Origin: Caulobacteraceae bacterium | Lineage (GTDB): Bacteria; Pseudomonadota; Alphaproteobacteria; Caulobacterales; Caulobacteraceae | Direction: 5' to 3' | DNA: 8,016 nucleotides | Assembly (NCBI GenBank): GCA_013815405.1 | Contig: JACDGF010000083.1 | Span: 1 to 8,016 of the forward strand | In this document: piece after piece, positions 1 through 6,406 of the stretch | Numbering within the stretch: position 1 is the stretch's first letter | How the letters are laid out: every line of letters starts with the position of its first letter | The notes under the pieces: model-generated | What the model was told of the DNA's origin: nothing | Databases searched by the model: none | What the model saw: only the letters and a program-made list of their open reading frames with translations | Translations under genes and position numbers: made by a program

Positions 1-1
1 G

Positions 2-973
2 GGCGCCCGGATCGCGGGCGATCTGGCGGGGGCGCTGGAGGGCGCCGACATCCTGTTCAAGGTCCGCGCCCCGGCCGAGGAGGAGATCGCCGCCCTAAAG
101 GCCGGCGCCGTGGTCGTTGGCCTGCTCAATCCCCTCCAGGACAAGGCCCTGGCCGGCGCTCTGGCCCAGCGCGAGGTCACAGCCTTCGCGATGGAGCTCG
201 TGCCCCGCATCACCCGCGCCCAGGCCATGGACGCGCTCTCGAGCCAAGCCAATCTCGCCGGCTACCGGGCGGTCATCGAAGCGGCCGAGGTCTACGGCCG
301 GGCGATGCCGATGATGATGACGGCGGCCGGGACGATCGCGCCGGCCAAGGTTTTCGTCATGGGCGCGGGGGTCGCGGGCCTTCAGGCGATCGCCACGGCG
401 CGGCGCCTGGGGGCGGTGGTCACCGCCACCGACGTGCGCCCCGCGGTTCGCGAACAGGTGGAATCCCTGGGCGCCAAGTTCGTCGCCGTCCAGGACGAGG
501 AATTCAAGGCGGCCGAGACGGCCGGCGGCTACGCCAAGGAGATGAGCGAGGCGTACCGGGCCAAGCAGGCCGCCCTGGTCTCCGATCACATCAGGAAACA
601 GGACATCGTCATCACCACCGCCCTGATCCCCGGCCGGCCGGCGCCCAGGTTGATCAGCGCCGAACAGGTCGCCTCGATGAGGCCAGGATCGGTCATCATC
701 GACCTGGCGGTGGAGCAGGGCGGCAACGTCGCCGGCGCGAAAACCGACGAGATCGTCACGGTCGGCGGCGTGAAGATCGCCGGCATCGCCAATCTGCCGG
801 GCCGGATCGCCGCCGACGCCTCGGCTCTCTACGCCCGCAACCTCGTCGCCTTCGCCGCCCTGCTCGTCGACAAGGAGGGCAAGATCGCTCCCGATCTCGA
901 CGACGAAATCCTGAGCGCGGCCCTGATAGCCCACGACGGCGCGGTCACCCGTCCCGCGCCGGGCGCGGCCTGA
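2..973 (+). CDS. pntAA: NAD(P) transhydrogenase subunit alpha, part 1 (domain I, NAD(H)-binding); 5'-truncated by window edge
   Basis: This is the soluble domain I of proton-translocating transhydrogenase, which binds NAD(H) and passes hydride to NADP+ bound on domain III. The frame is open from base 2, giving 323 visible residues. Family members are roughly 375-385 residues, so an estimated 50-60 N-terminal residues lie outside the window. Visible hallmarks are the RQD-loop segment PRITRAQAMDALSS (nt ~203-244), whose Arg, Gln, Asp and Ser match Arg127/Gln132/Asp135/Ser138 of the Rhodospirillum rubrum protein, and the dinucleotide-binding motif GAGVAGLQAIATARRLGA (nt ~362-415) followed by the acidic TATDVRP strand end. 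The protein ends before any membrane segment, as in the split-alpha (three-subunit) type. A spurious GTG at nt 110 lies inside the gene and is not the start. It is first in an operon with pntAB (15-nt gap) and pntB. Identification is secure. Confidence 0.96.
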   Translation, partial: GARIAGDLAGALEGADILFKVRAPAEEEIAALKAGAVVVGLLNPLQDKALAGALAQREVTAFAMELVPRITRAQAMDALSSQANLAGYRAVIEAAEVYGRAMPMMMTAAGTIAPAKVFVMGAGVAGLQAIATARRLGAVVTATDVRPAVREQVESLGAKFVAVQDEEFKAAETAGGYAKEMSEAYRAKQAALVSDHIRKQDIVITTALIPGRPAPRLISAEQVASMRPGSVIIDLAVEQGGNVAGAKTDEIVTVGGVKIAGIANLPGRIAADASALYARNLVAFAALLVDKEGKIAPDLDDEILSAALIAHDGAVTRPAPGAA

Positions 974-975
974 AG

Positions 976-981
976 AAGGAG
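976..981 (+). promoter_or_regulatory. Shine-Dalgarno site of pntAB
   Basis: AAGGAG lies 7 nt before the ATG at 989 and 2 nt after the pntAA stop codon. It fixes the pntAB start and supports translation from the same transcript. Confidence 0.85.
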
Positions 982-988
982 CCCCTTC

Positions 989-1300
989 ATGACCGTCGAT
1001 CCCACGGTCTATCGCCTGGCCATTTTCGTCCTGGCCGTCTTCGTCGGCTACTACGTGGTGTGGAGCGTCACGCCGGCCCTGCACACGCCCCTGATGGCGG
1101 TGACCAACGCCATCTCCTCGGTGATCATCGTCGGCGCCCTGCTGGCGGCCGCCGCCCATGGAGTCGCCGGCGGCGGGGTGTGGGTCTCCAAGGGCGCGGG
1201 CGCCCTGGCGGCCGGCCTCGCCTCGGTCAACATCTTCGGCGGCTTCCTGGTCACCCAGCGCATGCTCGGCATGTACCGCAAGAAGGACAAGGGCGCGTGA
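989..1300 (+). CDS. pntAB: NAD(P) transhydrogenase subunit alpha, part 2 (membrane domain II, alpha side)
   Basis: This small membrane subunit has 103 residues and carries the alpha-side part of the proton channel (domain II). Three hydrophobic segments are visible, at about residues 9-28, 37-60 and 68-90, and the C-terminus is basic (YRKKDKGA). The sequence [20 protein letters not shown] around residues 32-51 is the family signature. The length fits the separate PntAB/PntA2 subunit of split-alpha transhydrogenases; in Escherichia coli the same segment is fused to the end of PntA. The ATG follows a good AAGGAG and the gene sits between pntAA and pntB with short gaps. It should act in the inner membrane in complex with PntAA and PntB. 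Longer readings in other frames over this stretch are GC-rich shadows. Confidence 0.95.
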   Translation: MTVDPTVYRLAIFVLAVFVGYYVVWSVTPALHTPLMAVTNAISSVIIVGALLAAAAHGVAGGGVWVSKGAGALAAGLASVNIFGGFLVTQRMLGMYRKKDKGA

Positions 1301-1309
1301 GGAGCGGAG

Positions 1310-1320
1310 AGGAGGGAGGA
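1310..1320 (+). promoter_or_regulatory. Shine-Dalgarno site deciding the GTG start of pntB
   Basis: The purine run AGGAGGGAGGA ends 8 nt before the GTG at 1329. The frame is open back to an ATG at 1158 inside pntAB, but only the GTG has a ribosome-binding site and gives a protein that begins like PntB with a first membrane helix. Confidence 0.85.
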
Positions 1321-1328
1321 TTCCACCC

Positions 1329-2738
1329 GTGACCGCCGATCTCGCCGCCCTGGCCTATCTGCTGTGCGGGGTGCTTTTCATCCTGGCGCTGCGGGGGCTT
1401 TCCAGCCCGGTGACCAGTCGTCGCGGGAACCAGATGGGCATGGCTGGCATGGCTATCGCGGTGGCCGTGACCCTGGCGACCCTGTGGCAAGCCCAGGCCC
1501 TCGATGGCGTGACCCTGGGCCTGATCGGCGCCGGCGTGGTGGTCGGCGGGAGCCTCGGGGCGCTGATCGCCCGGCGCGTCGCCATGACCTCCATGCCCCA
1601 GCTGGTGGCGGCGTTCCACTCCCTGGTGGGGCTGGCGGCGTGCCTGGTGGCGGTGGCGGCCATCCACGCCCCGTCGGCCTATCACATCGACGAAGCCGGC
1701 CGGGTGAGGCTGGAGAGCCTGATCGAGCTTTCCATCGGCCTGGCGATCGGCGCGGTCACCTTCACCGGCTCCCTGATCGCCTTCGCCAAGCTCAACGGCA
1801 ATATGTCCGGCGCGCCGATCCTGCTGCCCGCCCGTCATCTGATCAACCTCGCCCTGGCCGCCGCGATCGTGACCCTGGTCGTGCTGCTGGTGATGAGCGG
1901 CGGGGAGGCGAAATGGGCGTTCTGGACCATCTTCGCCCTGGCCCTCTGCGCCGGCGTCACCCTGATCATCCCCATTGGCGGGGCGGACATGCCGGTGGTG
2001 ATCTCGATGCTCAACAGCTATTCGGGCTGGGCGGCGGCGGCGCTCGGCTTCACCCTGGCCAACATCACCCTGATCATCACCGGGGCCCTGGTCGGCTCGT
2101 CGGGGGCGATCCTTTCCTACATCATGTGCAAGGGGATGAACCGCTCCTTCGTCTCGGTGATCCTGGGCGGCTTCGGCGGCGAGACCTCGGCGGCCGGGGG
2201 GGCGGCGGAGACCCGGCCGGTCAAGCAGGGCTCGGCGGACGACGCCGCTTTCATCCTGAAGAACGCCTCCAAGGTGATCATCGTCCCCGGCTACGGCATG
2301 GCGGTCGCTCAGGCCCAGCACGCCCTGCGCGAGATGGCCGATCGCCTCAAGGCCGAGGGGGTCGAGGTCAAATACGCCATCCACCCCGTGGCCGGCCGCA
2401 TGCCGGGCCACATGAACGTGCTGTTGGCCGAGGCCAATGTGCCCTACGACGAGGTGTTCGAGCTGGAAGACATCAACGCTGAATTCGCCACCGCCGACGT
2501 GGCGTTCGTGATCGGGGCCAACGACGTCACCAACCCCGCCGCCAAGACCGATCCCAAGAGCCCGATCTTCGGCATGCCGGTCCTGGACGTGGAAAAGGCC
2601 CGCACGGTCCTATTCGTCAAACGCGGCATGGGTTCGGGCTACGCCGGGGTCGAAAACGAACTCTTCTTCCGCGACAACACCATGATGCTGTTCGCCGACG
2701 CCAAGAAGATGGTCGAGGGGATCGTAAAGGCGCTTTAG
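1329..2738 (+). CDS. pntB: NAD(P) transhydrogenase subunit beta (membrane domain II plus NADP(H)-binding domain III)
   Basis: The protein has 469 residues from a GTG start, close to the family's usual ~460-465. The N-terminal ~275 residues are a run of hydrophobic helices (about nine) forming the proton channel. His97 in the FHSLVGLAA segment and Asn229 in the MLNSYSGWAA segment match E. coli PntB His91 and Asn222, residues known to matter for proton translocation. From about residue 290 the chain becomes soluble domain III, with the NADP(H)-binding GYGMAVAQAQ motif (GYG at 321-323), then IHPVAGRMPGHMNVLLAEA, VIGANDVTNPAA and the C-terminal VKRGMGSGYAGVENELF segment. With PntAA and PntAB it couples inward proton flow to reduction of NADP+ by NADH. 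All key motifs are intact, so it is probably functional. The frame's apparent upstream start at 1158 is rejected because it would overlap pntAB and lacks a ribosome-binding site. Confidence 0.97.
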   Translation: MTADLAALAYLLCGVLFILALRGLSSPVTSRRGNQMGMAGMAIAVAVTLATLWQAQALDGVTLGLIGAGVVVGGSLGALIARRVAMTSMPQLVAAFHSLVGLAACLVAVAAIHAPSAYHIDEAGRVRLESLIELSIGLAIGAVTFTGSLIAFAKLNGNMSGAPILLPARHLINLALAAAIVTLVVLLVMSGGEAKWAFWTIFALALCAGVTLIIPIGGADMPVVISMLNSYSGWAAAALGFTLANITLIITGALVGSSGAILSYIMCKGMNRSFVSVILGGFGGETSAAGGAAETRPVKQGSADDAAFILKNASKVIIVPGYGMAVAQAQHALREMADRLKAEGVEVKYAIHPVAGRMPGHMNVLLAEANVPYDEVFELEDINAEFATADVAFVIGANDVTNPAAKTDPKSPIFGMPVLDVEKARTVLFVKRGMGSGYAGVENELFFRDNTMMLFADAKKMVEGIVKAL

Positions 2739-2900
2739 GCCCCGTGCGTCCGGTGATCCGTTTCGCCCCTTCGGGCGTAGAGCGGTGGATTGACGATCAG
2801 CGCGTGCCCGTGAGCTCCGGGGGGGAACGATCATCTCGCCGGCCTCGCGCCGACCCGAGGGATCCGCCGGACTCCGCCGCGCCTTACCGAGGCTCCCGCG

Positions 2901-3683
2901 ATGCGCTCCCCGAACGACAGCCCGACCTCCTCTTCCGGCGACAACGCCCTCATCCGGAAGCTGGAGAGATTTTCGGCGCTGGCTTGCGGCGACCGGCTCG
3001 CCCTGGACGACCTCGCGCGGACCTGCGAATGGGTCCCGCCCGACCGGTCGATCGTGACCGAAGGCGACGCCTCGGGCGCCGTCCTGCCGTTGCTGGAAGG
3101 GCTGGCCTACCGGCACAAGGATTTCAGGGACGGCCGGCGGCAGATCATATCCCTGCTCGTCCCGGGAGACATGTGCGGCGGCCACGGACGGCTCTCCCGT
3201 CCGACCAACTACGGCGTGCGCACCCTCACCCGCTGCAAGATCGCCCGGATCTCCCGTCAGGGGTTCGTCCACCTCCTCGATAGTCATCCGGCGATCGCCG
3301 AAGCGTTGAACGAGGCCGCCCTGGTCGAGGAGGCCGTCCTGCGGACCTGGATCGTCAATCTGGGCCAGCGGCACGCCCACGAGCGGATGGCGCACCTGCT
3401 GTGCGAATGGGCGCAGCGGATGGCGGACTGCGGGCGGTTGCTCGCCCATGGCGGGTTCGAACTGCCCTTGACCCAGCAGGGACTGGGCGCCGCCCTCGGC
3501 CTGACCAGCGTCCACGTCAATCGGGTGCTGCAACGCCTGCGGGCCGAGAACCTGGTCGCTTTCCAGAACGGAACGGTGCGAATCTTCGACTTCGACCGCC
3601 TCCGGGCCGTCGCGGACTTCGACCCGGCCTATCTGTCGGCCCGCGTCCTCAGGGAAGCCTCACCGGCTCTCCCGATGGATTGA
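2901..3683 (+). CDS. Crp/Fnr-superfamily transcriptional regulator
   Basis: This 260-residue protein combines an N-terminal cyclic-nucleotide-binding-type beta barrel (about residues 30-125) with a long dimer helix (about 128-165, leading into QRHAHERMAHLLCEW) and a C-terminal winged helix-turn-helix (about 187-230; LTQQGLGAALGLTSVHVNRV is the recognition region). The HERMAHLLCE stretch is typical of the non-FNR Crp-like regulators common in alphaproteobacteria. The six cysteines (29, 42, 92, 112, 168, 177) do not form the N-terminal iron-sulfur cluster pattern of FNR. The phosphate-binding cassette of CRP is not conserved (PGDMCGGHGRLSRPTNYG), so cAMP binding is unlikely. The ligand is unknown. 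GAGG at 2889-2892 sits 8 nt before the ATG. A TTGACG at 2790-2795 could be a -35 element, but no good -10 follows. The gene is 162 nt from pntB in the same direction, and its 3' end overlaps a convergent lipoprotein gene by 35 bp. Its target is not shown by the sequence. Confidence 0.9.
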   Translation: MRSPNDSPTSSSGDNALIRKLERFSALACGDRLALDDLARTCEWVPPDRSIVTEGDASGAVLPLLEGLAYRHKDFRDGRRQIISLLVPGDMCGGHGRLSRPTNYGVRTLTRCKIARISRQGFVHLLDSHPAIAEALNEAALVEEAVLRTWIVNLGQRHAHERMAHLLCEWAQRMADCGRLLAHGGFELPLTQQGLGAALGLTSVHVNRVLQRLRAENLVAFQNGTVRIFDFDRLRAVADFDPAYLSARVLREASPALPMD

Positions 3684-3891
3684 CCGGCACCACGTCGGCC
3701 GTGGAGGGAGTCATCGGCGAGGAATTGGGCGCGGCCCGGAAGGCCTGGCCAAATCCCGTGCCGAAATTGTCCTCGATCGGCGGGTTGGAGGGCGGGGAAA
3801 GCGCCGTCCCGTCGGGGGCCTTGGAGCAGGCGAAGAGACTCGCCAGCGCCAGGGCGCCCGCCGCGATGCGCCATCCCCGCCCTGCCGTCAC
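3649..3891 (-). CDS. Small proline-rich lipoprotein, translationally coupled to the DUF4331 gene
   Basis: I do not recognise a family. The reading from the GTG at 3891 gives 80 residues. A basic start (TAGRGWR) is followed by a hydrophobic stretch IAAGALALASLFAC with a lipobox at LFAC, so signal peptidase II should cleave before Cys22 and leave a ~59-residue lipid-anchored mature protein. The mature part is rich in Pro, Ser, Asn and Thr (ALSPPSNPPIEDNFGTGFGQ region) and looks mostly unstructured. The residue after Cys is Ser, so no inner-membrane retention Asp is present; outer-membrane anchoring is possible. The start is chosen because GTGA at 3891-3888 overlaps the DUF4331 stop, a standard coupling arrangement, and because the lipobox then sits at the right distance. 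The frame is open further upstream to 4095, but that part is a shadow of the DUF4331 gene. The last 35 bp overlap the regulator gene tail-to-tail. Confidence 0.75.
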   Translation of the reverse strand: MTAGRGWRIAAGALALASLFACSKAPDGTALSPPSNPPIEDNFGTGFGQAFRAAPNSSPMTPSTADVVPVNPSGEPVRLP

Positions 3892-5504
3892 GGCTTGGCC
3901 GGTTCCGCGGCGATGGCGGCGCGCGCGGTGAGGGGCGAACCGGGGATCGGGTCGTTCAGATAGGGGAACCCGGGCTGCAGATCGCGAGCGCTGACTGGAG
4001 CGCCGTCGGTGTAGGCGACTTGGCCCGTATTGGCGTCGGCCGGCTTGCACAGCCCCAGATCCGTCGGCGTCCCGTTGATCGGTACGGGATAGCATAGGCG
4101 GCCCATCAGCACCCTAAGCTCGATGTCGGCGACGTCGTCCCCGGGCCTGCGGCCATTGGGGAAGCCCGCCAGATCGTCGGCGACGACCCCATAGCTCTTC
4201 TGGTTCGCCTGCGGCGTCGGGGTGATGGCGGTGTTGAGCCGGGTCATCTCCGAGGGTGTCACCGTCTTTTGCTGATTGAGCGTCTTGATCCCGGTCAGGA
4301 AGGTGGCGACCAGGTCGGCCCTTGGGAAATTGGTCGGAGCCAAGGTGGGGAAGCTGGTCCCCAGGGTCGCGTTGACCGGGCCGCGGAACAGGATGTCGAG
4401 GATGGCCGGGAAGGTCGGGTTGGTGACGAAGTCGGCCAAGGGCGCATCGCCGGTGGGTGGCGTGGCGTTGAACAGATCCTTGAACGGCAGCCCGATGACC
4501 AGTTCGTTCACCAGCGGCATGCCCAGCCGGGAGACCTGTACGTAGGCCCCGCTCTCGACATAGGGCTGACGGTAGGTCGGATTGGGGCTGAGCAGCTTGG
4601 CCTGCGACAGGCTCGCGGTCTGCCAGCCTCCGATCACCCCGTTGCCCGCCCTGGTCAGGCAGGCAATCGGCACCTCGAGTTCGAGCGAGGTGACGTTCTT
4701 CTTGCCGATCAGGTCGTCGTGCGTCCGGCTCTGGGTGATGCCGCCCGGGAAACCTCCGCCGTCGCCCGCGAAGGGCGCGCTGTCGCCCTCGATCGGGATG
4801 TAGTTCACCAGATCGAACGATTCGCCCGCGTTGATGGCGAACGCTTCTTCCCTTTGGCCGACGAACATCCGGGCGGTGGGGGCGCAGCCGGGAATCCTGA
4901 CGTCGTAGACGAAGGCGCCGACGTACTTATGGTAGTCCGGCAGGGTCTTGAACCCGATGTTGTCAATGGGCTTTTTGAACTGCGTCTCACCCGTCGCCGC
5001 ATTGGTGACATTCTGGGTCGTCGCCGAAGAGCCCGAGCCCCGGATCACCTGGACGCTGTAGTTTTCGAACTCGCCTTGATTGAGCGAGCCGGGAATGACG
5101 ATCGTGCCGTCGTGCCGCATGGCGATGGAAAGCGTCTTGCCGCCGACGGTCAGGGTCTGGCCCACGCCGTCGCGCAGGAAGTGATCGAATTTGAACTGGA
5201 AGCTGATGTCCTCCTTCGCGTCGCCGTCGTTGTCGACGTGGATGGTGTAGTGGGCGTTGGGGTCCATCGTGAAGTAGTTGGGGCCGCCGAACGGATCCTG
5301 GAACGGCTGGTAATTGGCGATGAAGGTCACATAGCCGGGGCGGCCGACTTCATAGCTGCGGAACATGTAGAAGTCGGTGGAGTCGACCTTCGGCATCTCG
5401 GTGATGGCCGGCGCCTCCCGGTGGCTGGACGCCCACGCCGACGGAGCGCTGATGGCGAGCACGGCCGCCAGGGCGGAGCCGAGCCCGAGCCGATAGTCTT
5501 TCAT
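3888..5504 (-). CDS. DUF4331 ('SHREAP') family exported protein
   Basis: This 538-residue protein has a clear Sec signal peptide (LGLGSALAAVLAISAPSAWA), with likely cleavage after Ala25. The mature chain starts SSHREAP, the hallmark at the start of DUF4331 proteins. Further family-like features are PKVDSTDFYMF (39-48), an Asp-rich DNDGDAKED (91-99) that resembles a calcium-binding loop, and the C-terminal block GFPNGRRPGDDVADIELRVL (447-466). Near the end, PGFPYLNDPIPGSP is also of family type. Four cysteines (207, 282, 471, 486) could form two disulfides in the periplasm or outside the cell. The biochemical role of DUF4331 is not established as far as I know, so none is assigned. GGGAGG (5518-5513) lies 8 nt before the ATG. 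The stop overlaps the start of a small lipoprotein gene by 4 nt, so the two products are probably made together. It shares orientation with the virB-type genes upstream but has its own 131-nt leader. Confidence 0.92.
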   Translation of the reverse strand: MKDYRLGLGSALAAVLAISAPSAWASSHREAPAITEMPKVDSTDFYMFRSYEVGRPGYVTFIANYQPFQDPFGGPNYFTMDPNAHYTIHVDNDGDAKEDISFQFKFDHFLRDGVGQTLTVGGKTLSIAMRHDGTIVIPGSLNQGEFENYSVQVIRGSGSSATTQNVTNAATGETQFKKPIDNIGFKTLPDYHKYVGAFVYDVRIPGCAPTARMFVGQREEAFAINAGESFDLVNYIPIEGDSAPFAGDGGGFPGGITQSRTHDDLIGKKNVTSLELEVPIACLTRAGNGVIGGWQTASLSQAKLLSPNPTYRQPYVESGAYVQVSRLGMPLVNELVIGLPFKDLFNATPPTGDAPLADFVTNPTFPAILDILFRGPVNATLGTSFPTLAPTNFPRADLVATFLTGIKTLNQQKTVTPSEMTRLNTAITPTPQANQKSYGVVADDLAGFPNGRRPGDDVADIELRVLMGRLCYPVPINGTPTDLGLCKPADANTGQVAYTDGAPVSARDLQPGFPYLNDPIPGSPLTARAAIAAEPAKP

Positions 5505-5512
5505 AGCAATAA

Positions 5513-5518
5513 CCTCCC
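5513..5518 (-). promoter_or_regulatory. Shine-Dalgarno site of the DUF4331 gene
   Basis: On the minus strand GGGAGG lies 8 nt before the ATG at 5504. It supports this start, which also gives a well-formed signal peptide. Confidence 0.85.
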
Positions 5519-5526
5519 AGTTTGGT

Positions 5527-5538
5527 TGCCCTTGGGCA
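5527..5538. repeat. Inverted repeat TGCCC-TT-GGGCA upstream of the DUF4331 gene
   Basis: Five-base arms are separated by two bases. It lies 9 bp beyond the Shine-Dalgarno site, in the likely transcript leader or promoter. The two-base loop is too small for a good RNA hairpin, so if meaningful it would be a protein-binding half-site pair. It is short enough to occur by chance. Confidence 0.25.
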
Positions 5539-5610
5539 TGATGACGTTCTACGGAATCGCGGGGAAATCGGCCAGCGGAAAAACAACAAACCGCCGCAAT
5601 ACTAACTTTT

Positions 5611-5632
5611 GTTGGTCATGTTTTTTGCCAAC
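5611..5632. repeat. Inverted repeat GTTGG-N12-CCAAC at the end of the TonB-like gene
   Basis: Five-base arms surround a 12-base A/T-rich centre containing six consecutive T (plus strand). It could be an operator for the DUF4331 unit or a weak transcript-end hairpin for the virB-type operon. On the minus strand the second arm is followed by AAAAG rather than a T run, so it is not a standard intrinsic terminator. It overlaps nearby coding sequence only minimally; the TonB-like stop is at 5636. Confidence 0.25.
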
Positions 5633-5635
5633 GCC

Positions 5636-6391
5636 TCACGGTCTGTTTAGTTCCGGGCCCTGGGCGATCAGATCGGCGACGCGCCAGGGGCCCGATCCCA
5701 CCACCAGCACAGTGGCTCCGGCGGGCCCTTCGACGGTGACCAGGATAGGGCCGCTGTTGAACCGTTCCCTGCAGTCGGGCGGCGCCGTCGCCAGGCCCTG
5801 GACGATCGCTTCGCGGATCGGCTCGAGCGCGGCTTCCCCGCCCAGGGCGTTCACCGCCACCCATCGGCCGTCCCAGAACATGATCGCATTGGCCACCGAC
5901 CGGGAGTCCCGCGGGATCAGCGCCAGGGCGCCTTGAATACGGGCGTCGGCCTGCAAAGCGAGCTGAAGGGTTTGGGCCAGCTGGCACGGATCGGAGGGGA
6001 CGGGGGGGCCGGCGAGCGCCGACACGGTGGCCGGCGCCGTCGGGTCGGTGAGCGGCTCGGGCTCGATGTCGCTTCTGGGCGCGGGAAGCCCCAGATCTTC
6101 TGGATGCTCGATGAGCTTGGGCGCCGAGGGGTCGGCTTCGGCCGTGGGCGCCGGCGGCGGAACATCGACTTTTTCGATTCTGACCAGCGGCGAGGGCGGC
6201 GAAGGCGGCGCCGCCAGCTCGATGTACGACAGGGTCGGGCCGCCGCCCCCTTGCTCGATCGGCGGGACCTTGGGCGGAAGCGAAATCCACAGGGCCGCCA
6301 GGAGGGCGAGGTGCGCCAGGATCGCGGGGGTCGCCGCCAGCAGGCGCCGGCGCCAGGAGAGGGCCTCGCGAAAGGGCCGCCGGATCGGCAT
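5636..6391 (-). CDS. TonB-like single-pass inner-membrane protein with unknown C-terminal domain, downstream of virB11
   Basis: This 251-residue protein has a basic cytoplasmic N-terminus (MPIRRPFREALSWRRR), one membrane helix at about 18-37 and a long Pro/Ala/Glu-rich periplasmic linker (about 38-132; PPSPPSPL, DVPPPAPT, PEPLTDPTAP). A compact C-terminal region follows (about 133-251), with two cysteines (136 and 207) that could pair and a segment RSVANAIMFWDGRWVAV that looks well ordered. The N-terminal layout matches TonB/TolA-type energy transducers, but I cannot see a standard TonB C-terminal domain, so the similarity may be only architectural. The ATG at 6391 lies 15 nt after the virB11 stop, in the same direction, so it is probably co-transcribed; only a weak GAGG precedes the start. 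Its place after virB11, where virD4 often stands, suggests an accessory role in the secretion system. That is inference from position. Confidence 0.75.
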   Translation of the reverse strand: MPIRRPFREALSWRRRLLAATPAILAHLALLAALWISLPPKVPPIEQGGGGPTLSYIELAAPPSPPSPLVRIEKVDVPPPAPTAEADPSAPKLIEHPEDLGLPAPRSDIEPEPLTDPTAPATVSALAGPPVPSDPCQLAQTLQLALQADARIQGALALIPRDSRSVANAIMFWDGRWVAVNALGGEAALEPIREAIVQGLATAPPDCRERFNSGPILVTVEGPAGATVLVVGSGPWRVADLIAQGPELNRP

Positions 6392-6406
6392 CGGCCGCGC
6401 GCCTCG

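Larger units (their letters stand above)
5505..5635 (-). promoter_or_regulatory. Leader and probable promoter region of the DUF4331-lipoprotein unit
   Basis: This 131-nt gap separates the TonB-like gene from the DUF4331 gene. Its upstream half (about 5575-5631) is conspicuously A/T-rich for this genome, as expected for a promoter region. I cannot point to a convincing -35/-10 pair. Two inverted repeats lie inside it (listed separately), along with a tiny ORF whose stop overlaps the DUF4331 start. Whether the genes also receive read-through from the virB-type transcript cannot be told from the sequence. Confidence 0.45.

Noticed and set aside
95..1159. Long minus-strand ORF opposite pntAA/pntAB (354 residues)
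   Set aside because: It lies antisense to securely identified pnt genes, is full of Gly/Arg/Asp/His as expected from a GC-rich antisense frame, and shows no domain.
1158..1328. N-terminal extension of PntB to an ATG at 1158
   Set aside because: It would overlap pntAB in another frame, lacks a ribosome-binding site, and the added residues are Ser/Arg/Pro-rich and unlike PntB. The GTG at 1329 has a strong AGGAGGGAGGA.
2764..2777. Hairpin CGCCC-CTTC-GGGCG after pntB as an intrinsic terminator
   Set aside because: The stem is only 5 bp and is followed by TAGAG, not a T run. In this GC content such hairpins are common by chance.
2790..2795. TTGACG as a -35 element for the Crp/Fnr-type gene
   Set aside because: It matches the alphaproteobacterial -35 but no acceptable -10 element follows at the right distance, so it is mentioned only as a possibility.
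3690..3704. Hairpin CCACG-TCGGC-CGTGG shortly after the regulator stop as a terminator
   Set aside because: Short stem, no T run, and it lies inside the coding part of the convergent lipoprotein gene.
3892..4095. Longer form of the lipoprotein starting at 4095
   Set aside because: The extra 68 residues are Arg/Ser/His-rich, overlap the DUF4331 coding sequence on the same strand, and would bury the lipobox far from the N-terminus.
4269..5936. Long plus-strand ORF opposite the DUF4331 and TonB-like genes (555 residues)
   Set aside because: It spans two genes and the gap between them on the other strand, and its composition is typical of an antisense shadow.
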